From Olsenella uli (GTDB lineage Bacteria > Actinomycetota > Coriobacteriia > Coriobacteriales > Atopobiaceae), in assembly GCF_016899935.1 (NCBI RefSeq), contig NZ_JACJJK010000002.1:124001-188000 (forward strand): DNA of 64,000 nt, read 5' to 3'. Below the pieces are notes generated by a model that saw only the letters and a program-made list of their open reading frames with translations, did no database searches and was not told where the DNA came from. The stretch's first letter is position 1. The number at the start of each line of letters is the position of its first letter. Made by a program: the position numbers and the translations under genes. Below are positions 25,660-34,777 of this stretch, in pieces.

Positions 25660-27339
25660 CTAGTCGCGCGTGAGCTTGCGGTGGAGGCGGTGCGGCTTGG
25701 CGGCGTCCGCGCCGAGGCGCTTCTCGCGGTCCGCCTGGTAGGCCTCGAAGTTGCCCTCGAACCAGTGCCAGCGGCCGGGGTTCTCGTCCGTGCCCTCCCA
25801 GGCGAGGATGTGCGTGGCAACGCGGTCGAGGAACCAGCGGTCGTGTGAGATCACCACGGAGCAGCCGGGGAACTCCTCGAGCGCCTCCTCCAGGCTCTCC
25901 AGGGTCTCCACGTCGAGGTCGTTGGTGGGCTCGTCCAGGAGCAGCAGGTTGCCGCCCTGGCGCAGCGTGAGCGCGAGGTTCAGGCGGTTGCGCTCGCCGC
26001 CGGAGAGGACGCCGGCGCGCTTCTGCTGGTCGGAGCCCTTGAAGCCGAAGGCCGCCACGTAGGCGCGGCTCGGGATCTCGGTCTCGCCCACGCGGATGTA
26101 GTCGTTGCCGTCGGAGACGACCTCCCAGAGGGTCTTCTCGGCATCCAGGCCCTGGCGCATCTGATCAACATAGGAGAGCTGCACGGTCTCCCCCACCGTC
26201 AGGGTGCCCGACGTCGGCTGCTCCTGGCCCACGATCATCTTGAACAGCGTGGACTTGCCCACGCCGTTGGGGCCGATCACGCCCACGATGCCGTTGCGCG
26301 GCAGGGAGAAGCTGAGGTCGTCGATCAGCGCGCGGTCGCCGAAGCTCTTGCAGAGGTGCTCGGCCTCCAGCACCTTGGCGCCCAGGCGCGGGCCCACGGG
26401 GATGTGGATGTCCGTGAAGTCCACGCGCTTGGAGGCGCGGGCCTCGGCCTCCATCTGCTCGTAGCGCTCGAGGCGGGCGCGGTTCTTGGCCTGGCGGGCC
26501 TTGGGGCTGGAGCGCACCCACGCGAGCTCGGACTTCATCTTCTTGGCGCGACGGGCGTCCTGCTGGCTCTGGGCCTCCAGGCGCGCGGCCTTCTTCTCCA
26601 GGTAGGTGGAGTAGTTGCCCTCGTAGGGGTAGAGCTGGCCGCGGTCCACCTCGCAGATCCACTCGGCCACGTCGTCCAGGAAGTAGCGGTCGTGCGTGAC
26701 GGCCATGACGGCGCCGGGGTAGCGGTGCAGGAACTGCTCCAGCCACAGGACCGACTCGGCGTCCAGGTGGTTGGTCGGCTCGTCAAGGAGCAGAAGGTCG
26801 GGGGCCTCGAGCAGCAGGCGGCACAGGGCCACGCGACGGCGCTCGCCGCCGGAGAGGATGGAGACGGGCGCGTCCGGGTCCGGGCACTGGAGGGCGTCCA
26901 TCGCCTGGGAGAGCTGGGAGTCCAGGTCCCAGCCGTTGGCGGCGTCGATCTCGTCCTGGAGCTGGCCCATCTCGGCCATCAGGGCGTCAAAGTCCGCGTC
27001 CGGGTCCGCCATCTCGGCGCTCACCTGGTTGAAGCGCTCGATCTTGGCCAGCAGGTCGCCAAAGGCCTGCTCGATGTTCTCGCGGACGGTCTTGTCCTCG
27101 TCCAGCGGCGGCTCCTGCTGGAGGATGCCCACGGTGTAGCCGGGGCTCAGCATGGCCTCGCCGTTGGAGACGTCCTCGAGGCCGGCCATGACCTTGAGCA
27201 GCGTGGATTTGCCGGCGCCGTTGGGGCCCACCACGCCGATCTTGGCGCCGGGGTAGACGCCCACCGTGACGTCGTCGAGGATGACCTTGTCGTGGACGGC
27301 CTTGCGGGCGCGGATCAGCTGGTACACGAACTCTGCCAT
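25660..27339 (-). CDS. ettA: ABC-F protein, EttA-type translation throttle
   Basis: The 559-residue cytosolic protein has two ABC ATPase domains and no membrane domain. Each has Walker A (GPNGAGKST near residue 40; GPNGVGKST), a signature LSGGERRR / LSGGERNR, and Walker B LLLLDEPTNHLD / LLLLDEPTNDLD. The length and the linker with an arm-like insertion fit EttA, which gates entry into elongation by binding the ribosomal E site. The start at 27339 was chosen because MAEFVYQ is the family N-terminus; the upstream open frame runs into a palindrome. Confidence 0.9.
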   Translation of the reverse strand: MAEFVYQLIRARKAVHDKVILDDVTVGVYPGAKIGVVGPNGAGKSTLLKVMAGLEDVSNGEAMLSPGYTVGILQQEPPLDEDKTVRENIEQAFGDLLAKIERFNQVSAEMADPDADFDALMAEMGQLQDEIDAANGWDLDSQLSQAMDALQCPDPDAPVSILSGGERRRVALCRLLLEAPDLLLLDEPTNHLDAESVLWLEQFLHRYPGAVMAVTHDRYFLDDVAEWICEVDRGQLYPYEGNYSTYLEKKAARLEAQSQQDARRAKKMKSELAWVRSSPKARQAKNRARLERYEQMEAEARASKRVDFTDIHIPVGPRLGAKVLEAEHLCKSFGDRALIDDLSFSLPRNGIVGVIGPNGVGKSTLFKMIVGQEQPTSGTLTVGETVQLSYVDQMRQGLDAEKTLWEVVSDGNDYIRVGETEIPSRAYVAAFGFKGSDQQKRAGVLSGGERNRLNLALTLRQGGNLLLLDEPTNDLDVETLESLEEALEEFPGCSVVISHDRWFLDRVATHILAWEGTDENPGRWHWFEGNFEAYQADREKRLGADAAKPHRLHRKLTRD

Positions 27340-27384
27340 GGGGTCTCTCGCCTTCTCGCGGGGTTCTTCTCGTCCTCCCATCAT

Positions 27385-27421
27385 ACTTGCCAAAAAGGGG
27401 TCAGACCCCTTTTGAGCAAGT
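27385..27421. repeat. Palindrome family 1, copy 3 (imperfect)
   Basis: GGGGTCAGACCCC centre with arms that differ at two positions. It sits between the divergent ABC-F and pyrophosphatase genes, the only copy of either palindrome family not placed right after a stop codon. Confidence 0.75.
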
Positions 27422-27496
27422 TCACACGGCCTGCACGAATGTGTCCGCCGCACGTGGCACAATCAGAGGCAACGCAGCCACTCGCAAGGAGCGCCC

Positions 27497-29164
27497 ATGC
27501 CTGAGGGAATCCGCAAGATCAACGTGATCGGTCACCTGCACCCGGACACGGACAGCATCTGCTCGGCCATCGCCTACGCCCACCTCAAGAACGAGGTGGA
27601 GCACACCAACATCTACGAGCCGCGCCGCGCGGGCGCCGTCAACCGCGAGACCGCGTTCGCGCTGCGGCACTTCGGCTTCGACGAGCCGCAGCTCATCACC
27701 TCCGTGACCCCGCAGATCAAGGACACGGAGATCCAGCGCCAGGGCGGCATCGACGGCGAGATGAGCCTGTTCTCCGCGTGGAACCTCATGCGCGAGGCCA
27801 AGACCGACACCCTCTGCGTCACCGACGAGGACAACAACCTCGAGGGCCTCATCGCCGTCAAGGACATCGCCAACGCCAACATGGACGTCTTTGACACGAG
27901 CGTGATCGGCGAGTCGCACACCTGCTACGCCAACATCATCGACACGCTCAAGGGCGAGATGATCCTCGGCGACCCTACGGCGCGCGTCGACGGCGGCAAC
28001 GTCCGCGTGGGCACCACGCCCGAGCTCATGGAGGACACCGTCGAGCCCGGCGACATCGTGCTCACCACCAACCGCTACGAGACCCAGCAGTTTGCCGTCG
28101 AGTGCGAGGCGCGCTGCCTCATCATCTGCTGCAGCGCGCACATCTCGCACCGCGTGATCGCCTCGGCGGAGCGCCACGGCTGCGCGATTATCACTACCCC
28201 GTACGACACCTACGCCGCCGCGCGGCTCGTCTCGATGTCCATCCCGGTGCGCGCCAAGATGCTCTCCGAGGGCATCCTCAAGGTGAGCGTCAACACCGCG
28301 ATCGACGACGCGCGCAAGATGATGGCCCGCTCGCGCCACCGCTTCTTCCCCGTCATCGACGAGAACAGCAAGTACGTGGGCCTCGTGAGCTCGCCCAACC
28401 TGCTGTCCGCCAAGCGCAAGCACGTCATCCTCGTGGACCACAACGAGCGCTCGCAGTCCGTCGAGGGGCTCGAGCAGGCGGAGATCATGGAGATCATCGA
28501 CCACCACCGCATCGGCTCGATCGAGACCAGCGGGCCGGCCTACTTCCGCAACATGCCCGTGGGCTGCACCTGCACCATCGTCCACATGATGTATCGCGAG
28601 AACGGCGTCGAGATCCCCAGGAACGTCGCCGGCCTCATGCTCTCGGCGATCCTCTCTGACACGCTGGCGTTCCGCTCCCCCACCTGCACGCAGGTCGACC
28701 GCGCCGCCGCCGAGGACCTCGCCCGGATCGCCGACGTGGACATCGACTCCTACGCCGACGCCATGTTCGAGGCGGGCGCCGACCTCACCGGGCGCACGGC
28801 CGAGGAGGTCTTTGGCGCCGACTTCAAGGTCTTCTCCCGCGGCAACGTCAAGTTCGGCGTGGGCCAGGGCAGCTACATGACCGAGAAGAGCCGCAAGGCC
28901 GCGGAGGCCCTCGTGGGCCCCTACCTCGCCGAGGCCGCGCGCGAGGAGGAGCTTCCGCTGGTCTTCTACCTGTTCACCGACGTCAAGAGCTCGTCGAGCG
29001 AGATTCTCTGGTACGGCGAGGGCGCGGAGGGCATCATCGCGCGCGCCTTCGACGTGGACCCGCACGACGGCCTGGCGCTGCTGCCCGGCGTGGTGAGCCG
29101 CAAGAAGCAGGTCATCCCCGCGCTCATGGCAACGCTCCAGAGCATCCAGGAGGACCAGGACTAG
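27497..29164 (+). CDS. Family II (Mn/Co-dependent) inorganic pyrophosphatase with regulatory CBS-DRTGG insert
   Basis: The 555-residue enzyme hydrolyses pyrophosphate. The N-terminal DHH motif GHLHPDTDS and the later DHHRIGSIE mark the catalytic part, and the C-terminal DHHA2 domain ends with SRKKQVIP. Between them (about residues 70-310) lies a large insert with CBS and DRTGG features, which in characterised family II enzymes binds adenine nucleotides and controls activity. The start has AAGGAG before it. The stop overlaps the GTG start of the HD-domain gene by one base. Confidence 0.9.
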   Translation: MPEGIRKINVIGHLHPDTDSICSAIAYAHLKNEVEHTNIYEPRRAGAVNRETAFALRHFGFDEPQLITSVTPQIKDTEIQRQGGIDGEMSLFSAWNLMREAKTDTLCVTDEDNNLEGLIAVKDIANANMDVFDTSVIGESHTCYANIIDTLKGEMILGDPTARVDGGNVRVGTTPELMEDTVEPGDIVLTTNRYETQQFAVECEARCLIICCSAHISHRVIASAERHGCAIITTPYDTYAAARLVSMSIPVRAKMLSEGILKVSVNTAIDDARKMMARSRHRFFPVIDENSKYVGLVSSPNLLSAKRKHVILVDHNERSQSVEGLEQAEIMEIIDHHRIGSIETSGPAYFRNMPVGCTCTIVHMMYRENGVEIPRNVAGLMLSAILSDTLAFRSPTCTQVDRAAAEDLARIADVDIDSYADAMFEAGADLTGRTAEEVFGADFKVFSRGNVKFGVGQGSYMTEKSRKAAEALVGPYLAEAAREEELPLVFYLFTDVKSSSSEILWYGEGAEGIIARAFDVDPHDGLALLPGVVSRKKQVIPALMATLQSIQEDQD

Positions 29165-29808
29165 TGGCCGAGAAGAACGCGGGGCCCGCAGGCGGCACGG
29201 AAAGGGCGCGGGAGTCGCACTTCCTCGCGATCCTCTCGCGCATGAGATACATCGAGCGCTGGTCGCTCATGCGCAGCTCGCGGGCGGAGAACCTCTCCGA
29301 GCACTCGCTCGAGGTGGCGCTCATCGCGCACATGCTCTGCGTCATCGGCAACGTCCGGTACGGGCGGGCGCTCGACGCGGAGCGCGCGGCGCTCGTGGCG
29401 CTCTATCACGACGCCTCGGAGATCATCACGGGCGACCTGCCCACGCCGGTGAAGTACCACGACGGGACCATCCGCGACGCCTACAAGGCCGTCGAGCGCA
29501 GCGCCGAGACGCGCCTGCTCGACACGCTCCCCGCCGACCTGCGCCCCGCGCTCGAGGACGTCCTCTGGCCGGCCGACGACGCGGACAAGGACGAGCGCTA
29601 CCTGCGACGCCTCGTGAAGGCGGCGGACAAGGTGTCCGCGCTCGCCAAGTGCGTCGAGGAGGAGCGCGCCGGCAACACGGAGTTCCGGAGCGCCGAGCAG
29701 AGCTGCCGCACGGCCGTCGACGAGATGGCCGCCGAGCTCCCCGAGGTGGCGGACTTCATGCGGGAGTTCTTCCCCTCCTACGGCGCCACCCTCGACGAAC
29801 TGCTGTGA
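29164..29808 (+). CDS. HD-domain 5-prime-deoxynucleotidase, YfbR-like
   Basis: The 214-residue metal-dependent phosphohydrolase has the HD motif spread over RWSLMRSSRAENLSEHSLEVA, LYHDASEIITGDLPTPVKY and the late KAADKVSALAKC. This matches YfbR-type enzymes that dephosphorylate deoxynucleoside monophosphates. GTG start at 29164 overlaps the pyrophosphatase stop, so the two are co-translated. The second to fourth codons (AEKN) contain a core-motif variant. Confidence 0.85.
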   Translation: MAEKNAGPAGGTERARESHFLAILSRMRYIERWSLMRSSRAENLSEHSLEVALIAHMLCVIGNVRYGRALDAERAALVALYHDASEIITGDLPTPVKYHDGTIRDAYKAVERSAETRLLDTLPADLRPALEDVLWPADDADKDERYLRRLVKAADKVSALAKCVEEERAGNTEFRSAEQSCRTAVDEMAAELPEVADFMREFFPSYGATLDELL

Positions 29809-29839
29809 ATGTGGAAAAGGGACAGTCCCTTTTCCACAT
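29809..29839. repeat. Palindrome family 2, copy 3
   Basis: A perfect 31-nt inverted repeat centred on GGGACAGTCCC begins at the base after the HD-gene stop codon and ends 21 bp before the TrmB-like start. Confidence 0.88.
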
Positions 29840-29860
29840 CAGGAAACGGAGCCCCGGCCC

Positions 29861-30706
29861 ATGCCCCATGCCCTTCACGCCCGACTGCCCAAGAACTTCG
29901 TGCTCGAGGAGCGCCTCGAGCGCTACGGTCGCGCAATAGAGCTCGATCCCGCCGCATGGCGCGGGCGCTGGGCGCAGGCCTGCGCGCCCCTCGGCTCCGC
30001 GCCCTTCTCGGAGGTTCGGCTGGATCTCGGCTGCGGCAAGGGGGGCTTTGCCGTCGAGGCGGCCCGACGCGAGCCGGACGTGCTCTTCGTCGCCATGGAC
30101 TCGGAGCCCTTCTGCGTGGCCTACGCCGCGCAGCGCGCCTGCGAGAGCGGCCTTCCCAACGTGGTCGTGGTCCCCGGGACGGGCATGCGCGTGCGCGAGT
30201 TCTTCTCGCCCGGCGAGCTCTCCGTGATCTACCTCAACTTTCCCACCCCGTTCCCGCGCAAGCGCGACGCGGGCAAGCGGATGGCGAGCATGGAGCGCCT
30301 GATGGACTTTCGCGAGGTGCTGACGGACGGGGGCGAGGTCCGTCTGCGCACGGACAGCCAACCGCTCTTTGACTTCATGCTGACGCAGGTGCCCCTTGCC
30401 GGCTACGAGCTGCTCTGGGAGAGCCGCGACGCCCGGGCCGAGCGGCCGAACGAACCGTCGAGCGAGTACGAGCGGCGGCTCGGCGCGCAGGGCGCGCGCG
30501 TGCTGGCGCTCGTCGCGACGCCGGGGCCGGCGCCGGAGCACGTCAAGCAGACCGCCGAGCTCTCCCTGGCCGCGTACCTGCCCCAGGACCTCGAGACGCT
30601 GCAGAGCCTGGCCTACGCGCCGCACGGCATGGAGGCGACGGTCACGAACCTTAGAAACCGCGCGATCAGGAGGGGCTCGCAGAGCGCCTCCACAATTGGG
30701 GAGTAA
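29861..30706 (+). CDS. TrmB-like tRNA (guanine-N7)-methyltransferase, divergent
   Basis: The 281-residue SAM-dependent methyltransferase has the TrmB-type SAM motif LDLGCGKGGF, the acidic FVAMDSEP, and the SEYERR segment near residue 205. TrmB makes m7G at tRNA position 46. The catalytic-region motif usually written FxDPWPKxRH reads NFPTPFPRKRD here, so the expected Asp and His are missing. There is also a C-terminal extension of about 70 residues. It may have altered activity or a different RNA target. The start has GGAAACGGAG before it. Confidence 0.75.
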   Translation: MPHALHARLPKNFVLEERLERYGRAIELDPAAWRGRWAQACAPLGSAPFSEVRLDLGCGKGGFAVEAARREPDVLFVAMDSEPFCVAYAAQRACESGLPNVVVVPGTGMRVREFFSPGELSVIYLNFPTPFPRKRDAGKRMASMERLMDFREVLTDGGEVRLRTDSQPLFDFMLTQVPLAGYELLWESRDARAERPNEPSSEYERRLGAQGARVLALVATPGPAPEHVKQTAELSLAAYLPQDLETLQSLAYAPHGMEATVTNLRNRAIRRGSQSASTIGE

Positions 30707-30751
30707 GGTAGAGCCCCGCCCGCGTCCGCGGGCGCCCCGAGAGAGGTCGCC

Positions 30752-32356
30752 ATGCCAAAAATCGCCCCAGGCAACCGCCTGTATCTGTACCAGCTGCTCT
30801 CGCGCGAGATTGGCGTGGGGAGGCAGACGCTGCTGCCGCGTGTCGAGGAGGTGCTCGAGGCGGACGGCCTGTGCGTCGAGGACCTGGGGTGCTCGAGCAT
30901 GCGCGAGCTCTGCGAGCAGCTGGGCGAGTTCGTCAAGCTCACCGTCTTCAAGAAGGGCTACGTCTACGCGACGGTGCTCGCCAACGAGGAGTACGACCGG
31001 GCGCTCGAGCAGCTGGGGCGCGGCGACGCGAAGGCCCCGGGCAACAAGCCGTGGAAGCGGCGGCGTGGGGCCAAGGCGCTGAAGCCCGTCAGGCCGAGGC
31101 ACGTCGAGCGGGTCGCGGAGCCGGAGGAGGCTATCGAGCCGGAGCCCGTAGCGGAGCCGGAGATGGCGCCCGAGCCGACCGTCGAACCGGAGCCGGCGCC
31201 CGAGCCCGAATCGGAGCCCGAGGTTGAGACGACGCCCGAGCCGGAACCCGAACCAGAGCCGGCGCCGGAGGCGGCGGGCGAGCCCGATCCTGAGCCGGCC
31301 CCCAGCCCGGAGCCGGAACCCCGGTCCTCGATCTCTCTCACCATCACCTACGTCCCCGAGCAGGCCTCGGGTCAGCCTCGCAGGAGCCGGGCCCAGAGCG
31401 ACCTTCCGCAGGACTTCTACCGGGACGTCCGCTGCCCGGACGACCTGCTCAGCAAGCTCTACCAGGTCCTCCCGCCCGACGTCGACCCCATGGCGACGCT
31501 GGAGGAGGACTTCCGCGTCGCCCGCTCGACCGGGTCCGTGGAGGGGACGCGCAGCAACGCGACCTTCCCGCTCCGCTACCTGCGCGCCGGGGGCACCGAT
31601 CCCGTGACGGTCACGCTGCGGCGATCGGCCAAGACGGTCGCCGGAAAGCGCTGGACGCTCGTCGACGTTGACGCCGGCGAGAGCGCCGAGGTCGGCCTCG
31701 AGGGCCTCGACGAGGGGGCCCGGGGGCCGTGGTCGGCGTTCCTGCGCCCGGGCGACTCCTTTGACCCCGAGCGCTCCTTCGCCCAGGTCGTGTCGATCGG
31801 CTCCTGGGAGAAGGCCCTCGAGCGGCTTGCCGGGCTCGCCGCCCCCGAGGACTGGGGCGAGGGCCGTCGCGTGCTGCGCGACTACCTCACCATGACGTTC
31901 ACGCGCGTCAGGGCCGAGGGCAAGCTCGCCGTCTCGGACGACGGCGCAGCCGCCGACTTTGACACGGGCCTGCTCACCCCGGACAAGCTCCCCATCCACG
32001 CTAACCTCTCCAGCATGTCAGGTGACATCCCCTGGTCCCTGGACGGGTTCTCCACCGTCGGTCATGCGCTCCCGGCCCGCTACGTCTCCGCACTTGCCGA
32101 GATGACGCTCGACTCCGGCCTGCCCGCTCCCGAGCTCCCCTATCGAGAGGCCCTCCTCCGAAACCCGCGTCTGGCAACTCCGGCCTATGATCCCATCGCC
32201 AACGAGGTCAGGCTGCTCGTCCCCGCAGCCGAGGGGGCACTCGCGCTCGCCGTCACGAAGCACGGCTATGAGATTGTGGCGACGCTCCCCCGCGTGGACG
32301 CTTACGTCTGCGCCCGCGTTGTCAGCGCCGAGCAGCCCAGCTGGCTCGTCAGCTAG
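30752..32356 (+). CDS. DUF3825-like protein with LOTUS-like N-terminus and Glu-Pro repeat linker
   Basis: The 534-residue protein has three parts. Residues 1 to about 90 resemble an OST-HTH/LOTUS winged helix ([43 protein letters not shown]). Residues 120-190 are an EPEP-rich linker of low complexity. Residues 200-534 resemble DUF3825, with [17 protein letters not shown] and [27 protein letters not shown] domains bind RNA in other systems, so an RNA-related role is a guess. The protein is cytosolic with no membrane segments. Domain names are from pattern memory and need a profile search. The leader has GAGAGG before the ATG. Confidence 0.6.
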   Translation: MPKIAPGNRLYLYQLLSREIGVGRQTLLPRVEEVLEADGLCVEDLGCSSMRELCEQLGEFVKLTVFKKGYVYATVLANEEYDRALEQLGRGDAKAPGNKPWKRRRGAKALKPVRPRHVERVAEPEEAIEPEPVAEPEMAPEPTVEPEPAPEPESEPEVETTPEPEPEPEPAPEAAGEPDPEPAPSPEPEPRSSISLTITYVPEQASGQPRRSRAQSDLPQDFYRDVRCPDDLLSKLYQVLPPDVDPMATLEEDFRVARSTGSVEGTRSNATFPLRYLRAGGTDPVTVTLRRSAKTVAGKRWTLVDVDAGESAEVGLEGLDEGARGPWSAFLRPGDSFDPERSFAQVVSIGSWEKALERLAGLAAPEDWGEGRRVLRDYLTMTFTRVRAEGKLAVSDDGAAADFDTGLLTPDKLPIHANLSSMSGDIPWSLDGFSTVGHALPARYVSALAEMTLDSGLPAPELPYREALLRNPRLATPAYDPIANEVRLLVPAAEGALALAVTKHGYEIVATLPRVDAYVCARVVSAEQPSWLVS

Positions 32357-32374
32357 TCTTCGGAGGCCTTGTCT

Positions 32375-32601
32375 GCAAATCCTACGCTCGTGTGATGATT
32401 TTGCTTCCGTGAGCGCAAAAGAGGCGTTCGTGTGATGGATTTTTGGGCCCATTTGTGCATTTGATTCGATATTTAATTTCGAATCCTGGCCCTTTCCGCG
32501 AGTGAGTGCGATGGCGGGACAAAAGGGGGCACAAAACCCATCACACGAGAGCCCGTTTTGCTTTCGTAGCGCGCCAAACATCACACGAGAGCTCGTTTTG
32601 C
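32375..32601. repeat. Inverted-unit array C (40-bp step, CGTGTGATG units)
   Basis: Two forward units of 23 bp ending TCGTGTGATG (32375-32397 and 32415-32437) and two reverse units (32539-32561 and 32579-32601) are each spaced exactly 40 bp. Each unit starts GCAAA and has a variable middle. The 349-bp stretch 32357-32705 otherwise holds no gene and is A+T-richer than its surroundings. This array has no core motif copy. Confidence 0.85.
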
Positions 32602-32705
32602 AGAACCCCATATGTCCGGAACGTCTCTTCTTTTGCATCGGCGGCGGGCGCCTCTGCTCGGCGTGGTACATTTCACCCGGAATTCGACCGACCCGGGAGG
32701 ACGAC

Positions 32706-33920
32706 ATGGCCAAGATCGAGATGAAGACCCCGCTCGTCGAGATGGACGGCGACGAGATGACCCGCATCATCTGGCAGATTATCAAGGACGAGCTCATCTG
32801 CCCCTACGTTGACCTCAAGACCGAGTACTACGACCTCGGCCTGGAGCACCGCGACGAGACCGACGACCAGGTCACCGTCGACTCCGCCGAGGCGACCAAG
32901 CGCCTGGGCGTGGCCGTCAAGTGCGCCACCATCACCCCCAACGCCGCACGCGTGGAAGAGTACGGCCTCAAGCAGATGTGGAAGAGCCCCAACGGCACGA
33001 TTCGTGCGCTGCTCGACGGCACGGTCTTCCGCGCCCCCATCGTGGTGAAGGGCATCGACCCGGTGGTGAGCTGCTGGAAGAAGCCCATCACCATCGCCCG
33101 TCACGCCTATGGCGACGTCTACAAGAACGCCGAGATGCGCGTCGACGGCCCCGGCAAGGTGGAGCTGGTCTACACCGCCGCCGACGGCACCGAGCGCCGC
33201 GAGCTCGTCCACGTCTTCGACGGGCCGGGCGTGGTCCAGGGCCAGCACAACCTCGACGCCTCCATCGAGAGCTTCGCGCGCAGCTGCTTCGAGTACGCGC
33301 TCTCCACGGGCCAGGACTTGTGGTTCGCCACCAAGGACACGATCTCCAAGACCTACGACCACCGCTTCAAGGACGTCTTTGCGGACCTCTACGAGGCCGA
33401 GTACCGCGAGCGCTTCGAGGCGGCCGGCATCGAGTACTTCTACACGCTGATCGACGACGCCGTGGCCCGCGTGGTCAAGTCCGAGGGCGGCTTCATCTGG
33501 GCCTGCAAGAACTACGACGGCGACGTCATGAGCGATATGCTGTCCTCCGCATTCGGCAGCCTCGCCATGATGACCTCGGTGCTCGTCTCGCCCCACGGCT
33601 ATTACGAGTACGAGGCCGCGCACGGCACCGTCCAGCGCCACTACTACAAGCACCTGAAGGGCGAGCCCACCTCGACCAACTCGGTGGCGACGATCTTTGC
33701 CTGGACCGGCGCCCTGCGCAAGCGCGGCGAGCTGGACGAGCTGCCCGAGCTCGTGGACTTTGCCGACCGCCTCGAGGCCGCCACGGTCCACACGATCGAG
33801 TCCGGCCGCATGACCGGCGACCTCGCGCGCATCACGAGCCTCCCCGACCCGGAGACGCTCGGCACGCGCGAGTTCATCCTCGCCATCCGCGAGACGTTGG
33901 ACGCCGAGGCCGCCGCGTAA
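32706..33920 (+). CDS. icd: NADP-dependent isocitrate dehydrogenase
   Basis: The 404-residue enzyme oxidatively decarboxylates isocitrate to 2-oxoglutarate. It matches the eukaryotic-like NADP-IDH subfamily: [38 protein letters not shown], and the cofactor and substrate segment [13 protein letters not shown]. Length fits the roughly 405-residue subfamily. An open frame runs upstream through repeat array C, but the ATG at 32706 has GGGAGGAC before it and matches the family N-terminus. In a fermenter it probably supplies 2-oxoglutarate and NADPH for glutamate synthesis. Confidence 0.94.
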   Translation: MAKIEMKTPLVEMDGDEMTRIIWQIIKDELICPYVDLKTEYYDLGLEHRDETDDQVTVDSAEATKRLGVAVKCATITPNAARVEEYGLKQMWKSPNGTIRALLDGTVFRAPIVVKGIDPVVSCWKKPITIARHAYGDVYKNAEMRVDGPGKVELVYTAADGTERRELVHVFDGPGVVQGQHNLDASIESFARSCFEYALSTGQDLWFATKDTISKTYDHRFKDVFADLYEAEYRERFEAAGIEYFYTLIDDAVARVVKSEGGFIWACKNYDGDVMSDMLSSAFGSLAMMTSVLVSPHGYYEYEAAHGTVQRHYYKHLKGEPTSTNSVATIFAWTGALRKRGELDELPELVDFADRLEAATVHTIESGRMTGDLARITSLPDPETLGTREFILAIRETLDAEAAA

Positions 33921-33940
33921 CCCGTCCGGAGGCCGAAGCT

Positions 33941-34022
33941 CTTGGCAAATAGCATACACTGGCAAGAGAATCCCAAACTGGCAACTGGGGTTTTACCATA
34001 GGCAACTCAGCCAGTGTATGCT
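33941..34022. repeat. Inverted-unit array B (short, degenerate)
   Basis: A perfect 13-bp inverted repeat (AGCATACACTGGC at 33951-33963 and its complement at 34010-34022) flanks a second ACTGGCAA copy 19 bp after the first. It resembles the other arrays but is shorter and has no core motif. Confidence 0.65.
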
Positions 34023-34057
34023 AATCGAGCTCCCTATCCATCGGGCACGCGCTAGCG

Positions 34058-34765
34058 TCACAGGTTGCCGACGAGCGCGTCCTTGGCAATCGCAAAGCAC
34101 TCGCGTAGCGTCGCCTGCGGCAGATAGAGCGGGTTCGTGCGGGCTGCCAGGCCGTAGGCCTCGGACAGCCCGTTCTTGTGCGCGATGCGCAACGCACGAT
34201 AGAGGTGGAAGTCGTTGGTGACGACCGCGACCGTCGCGCCCGGGGCGAGAAGCTCGGAGGAGTTGCGAACGTTCTCCACCGTGGAGGTCGAACGCTCCTC
34301 CTTGGTGACACGGTCGGCGTCGAGGCCGTGCGCGACCAGGTACTCGGCCATGGCGTCCGCCTCGGTCCGGCTCTCCCCCAGGCCCTGCCCGCCCGACACG
34401 ATGCAGCTGGTCCCGGGATTGTCCTCGAGATAGGCCAGCGCGGCGTCCAGACGGTATTGGAGCGTCTCGGTCGGCGTGCCGTCGGGACGCAGGCCGGCAC
34501 CCAGCACGACCAGGCAGTCGAGCCCTGCGGGAGGCGTCGCTGCGGCCGTGGTCATGATGAGCGCAAAAAGCGCGCCCACGGCGAGAAGAACGACGAGCAG
34601 AACCGCGCACACGACCAGGCGCACCCGCTCGACGAGCCCCGCCGCCGCAAGCGCCGTCCCCAGCGCCAGCCACACGAGAAAGAACCCGCCCGCCGGATAG
34701 AGCACGGCCATGAGCACGCCATAGGCAAGCGACAGCGCACCAAGCCCAACGAGGACGTAGACCAT
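34058..34765 (-). CDS. YdcF/DUF218 family membrane protein
   Basis: The 235-residue protein has three hydrophobic N-terminal segments followed by a DUF218 domain: LDCLVVLGAGLRPDGTPT, IVSGGQG, TSTVENVRNS and VTNDFHLYRALRIA. Relatives (YdcF, SanA, ElyC) affect envelope properties, but the biochemical activity is not settled. It starts 12 bp after the stop of the PurF-like gene, so the two are probably co-transcribed. A core motif copy GGCGAGAAGAAC lies at 34580-34591 inside the membrane-segment coding region. Confidence 0.85.
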   Translation of the reverse strand: MVYVLVGLGALSLAYGVLMAVLYPAGGFFLVWLALGTALAAAGLVERVRLVVCAVLLVVLLAVGALFALIMTTAAATPPAGLDCLVVLGAGLRPDGTPTETLQYRLDAALAYLEDNPGTSCIVSGGQGLGESRTEADAMAEYLVAHGLDADRVTKEERSTSTVENVRNSSELLAPGATVAVVTNDFHLYRALRIAHKNGLSEAYGLAARTNPLYLPQATLRECFAIAKDALVGNL

Positions 34766-34777
34766 ACGAGCCCTCAG

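Noticed and set aside
33993-34673. Arg/Gly-rich minus-strand frame overlapping ydcF
   Set aside because: Shadow of the YdcF gene in another frame.
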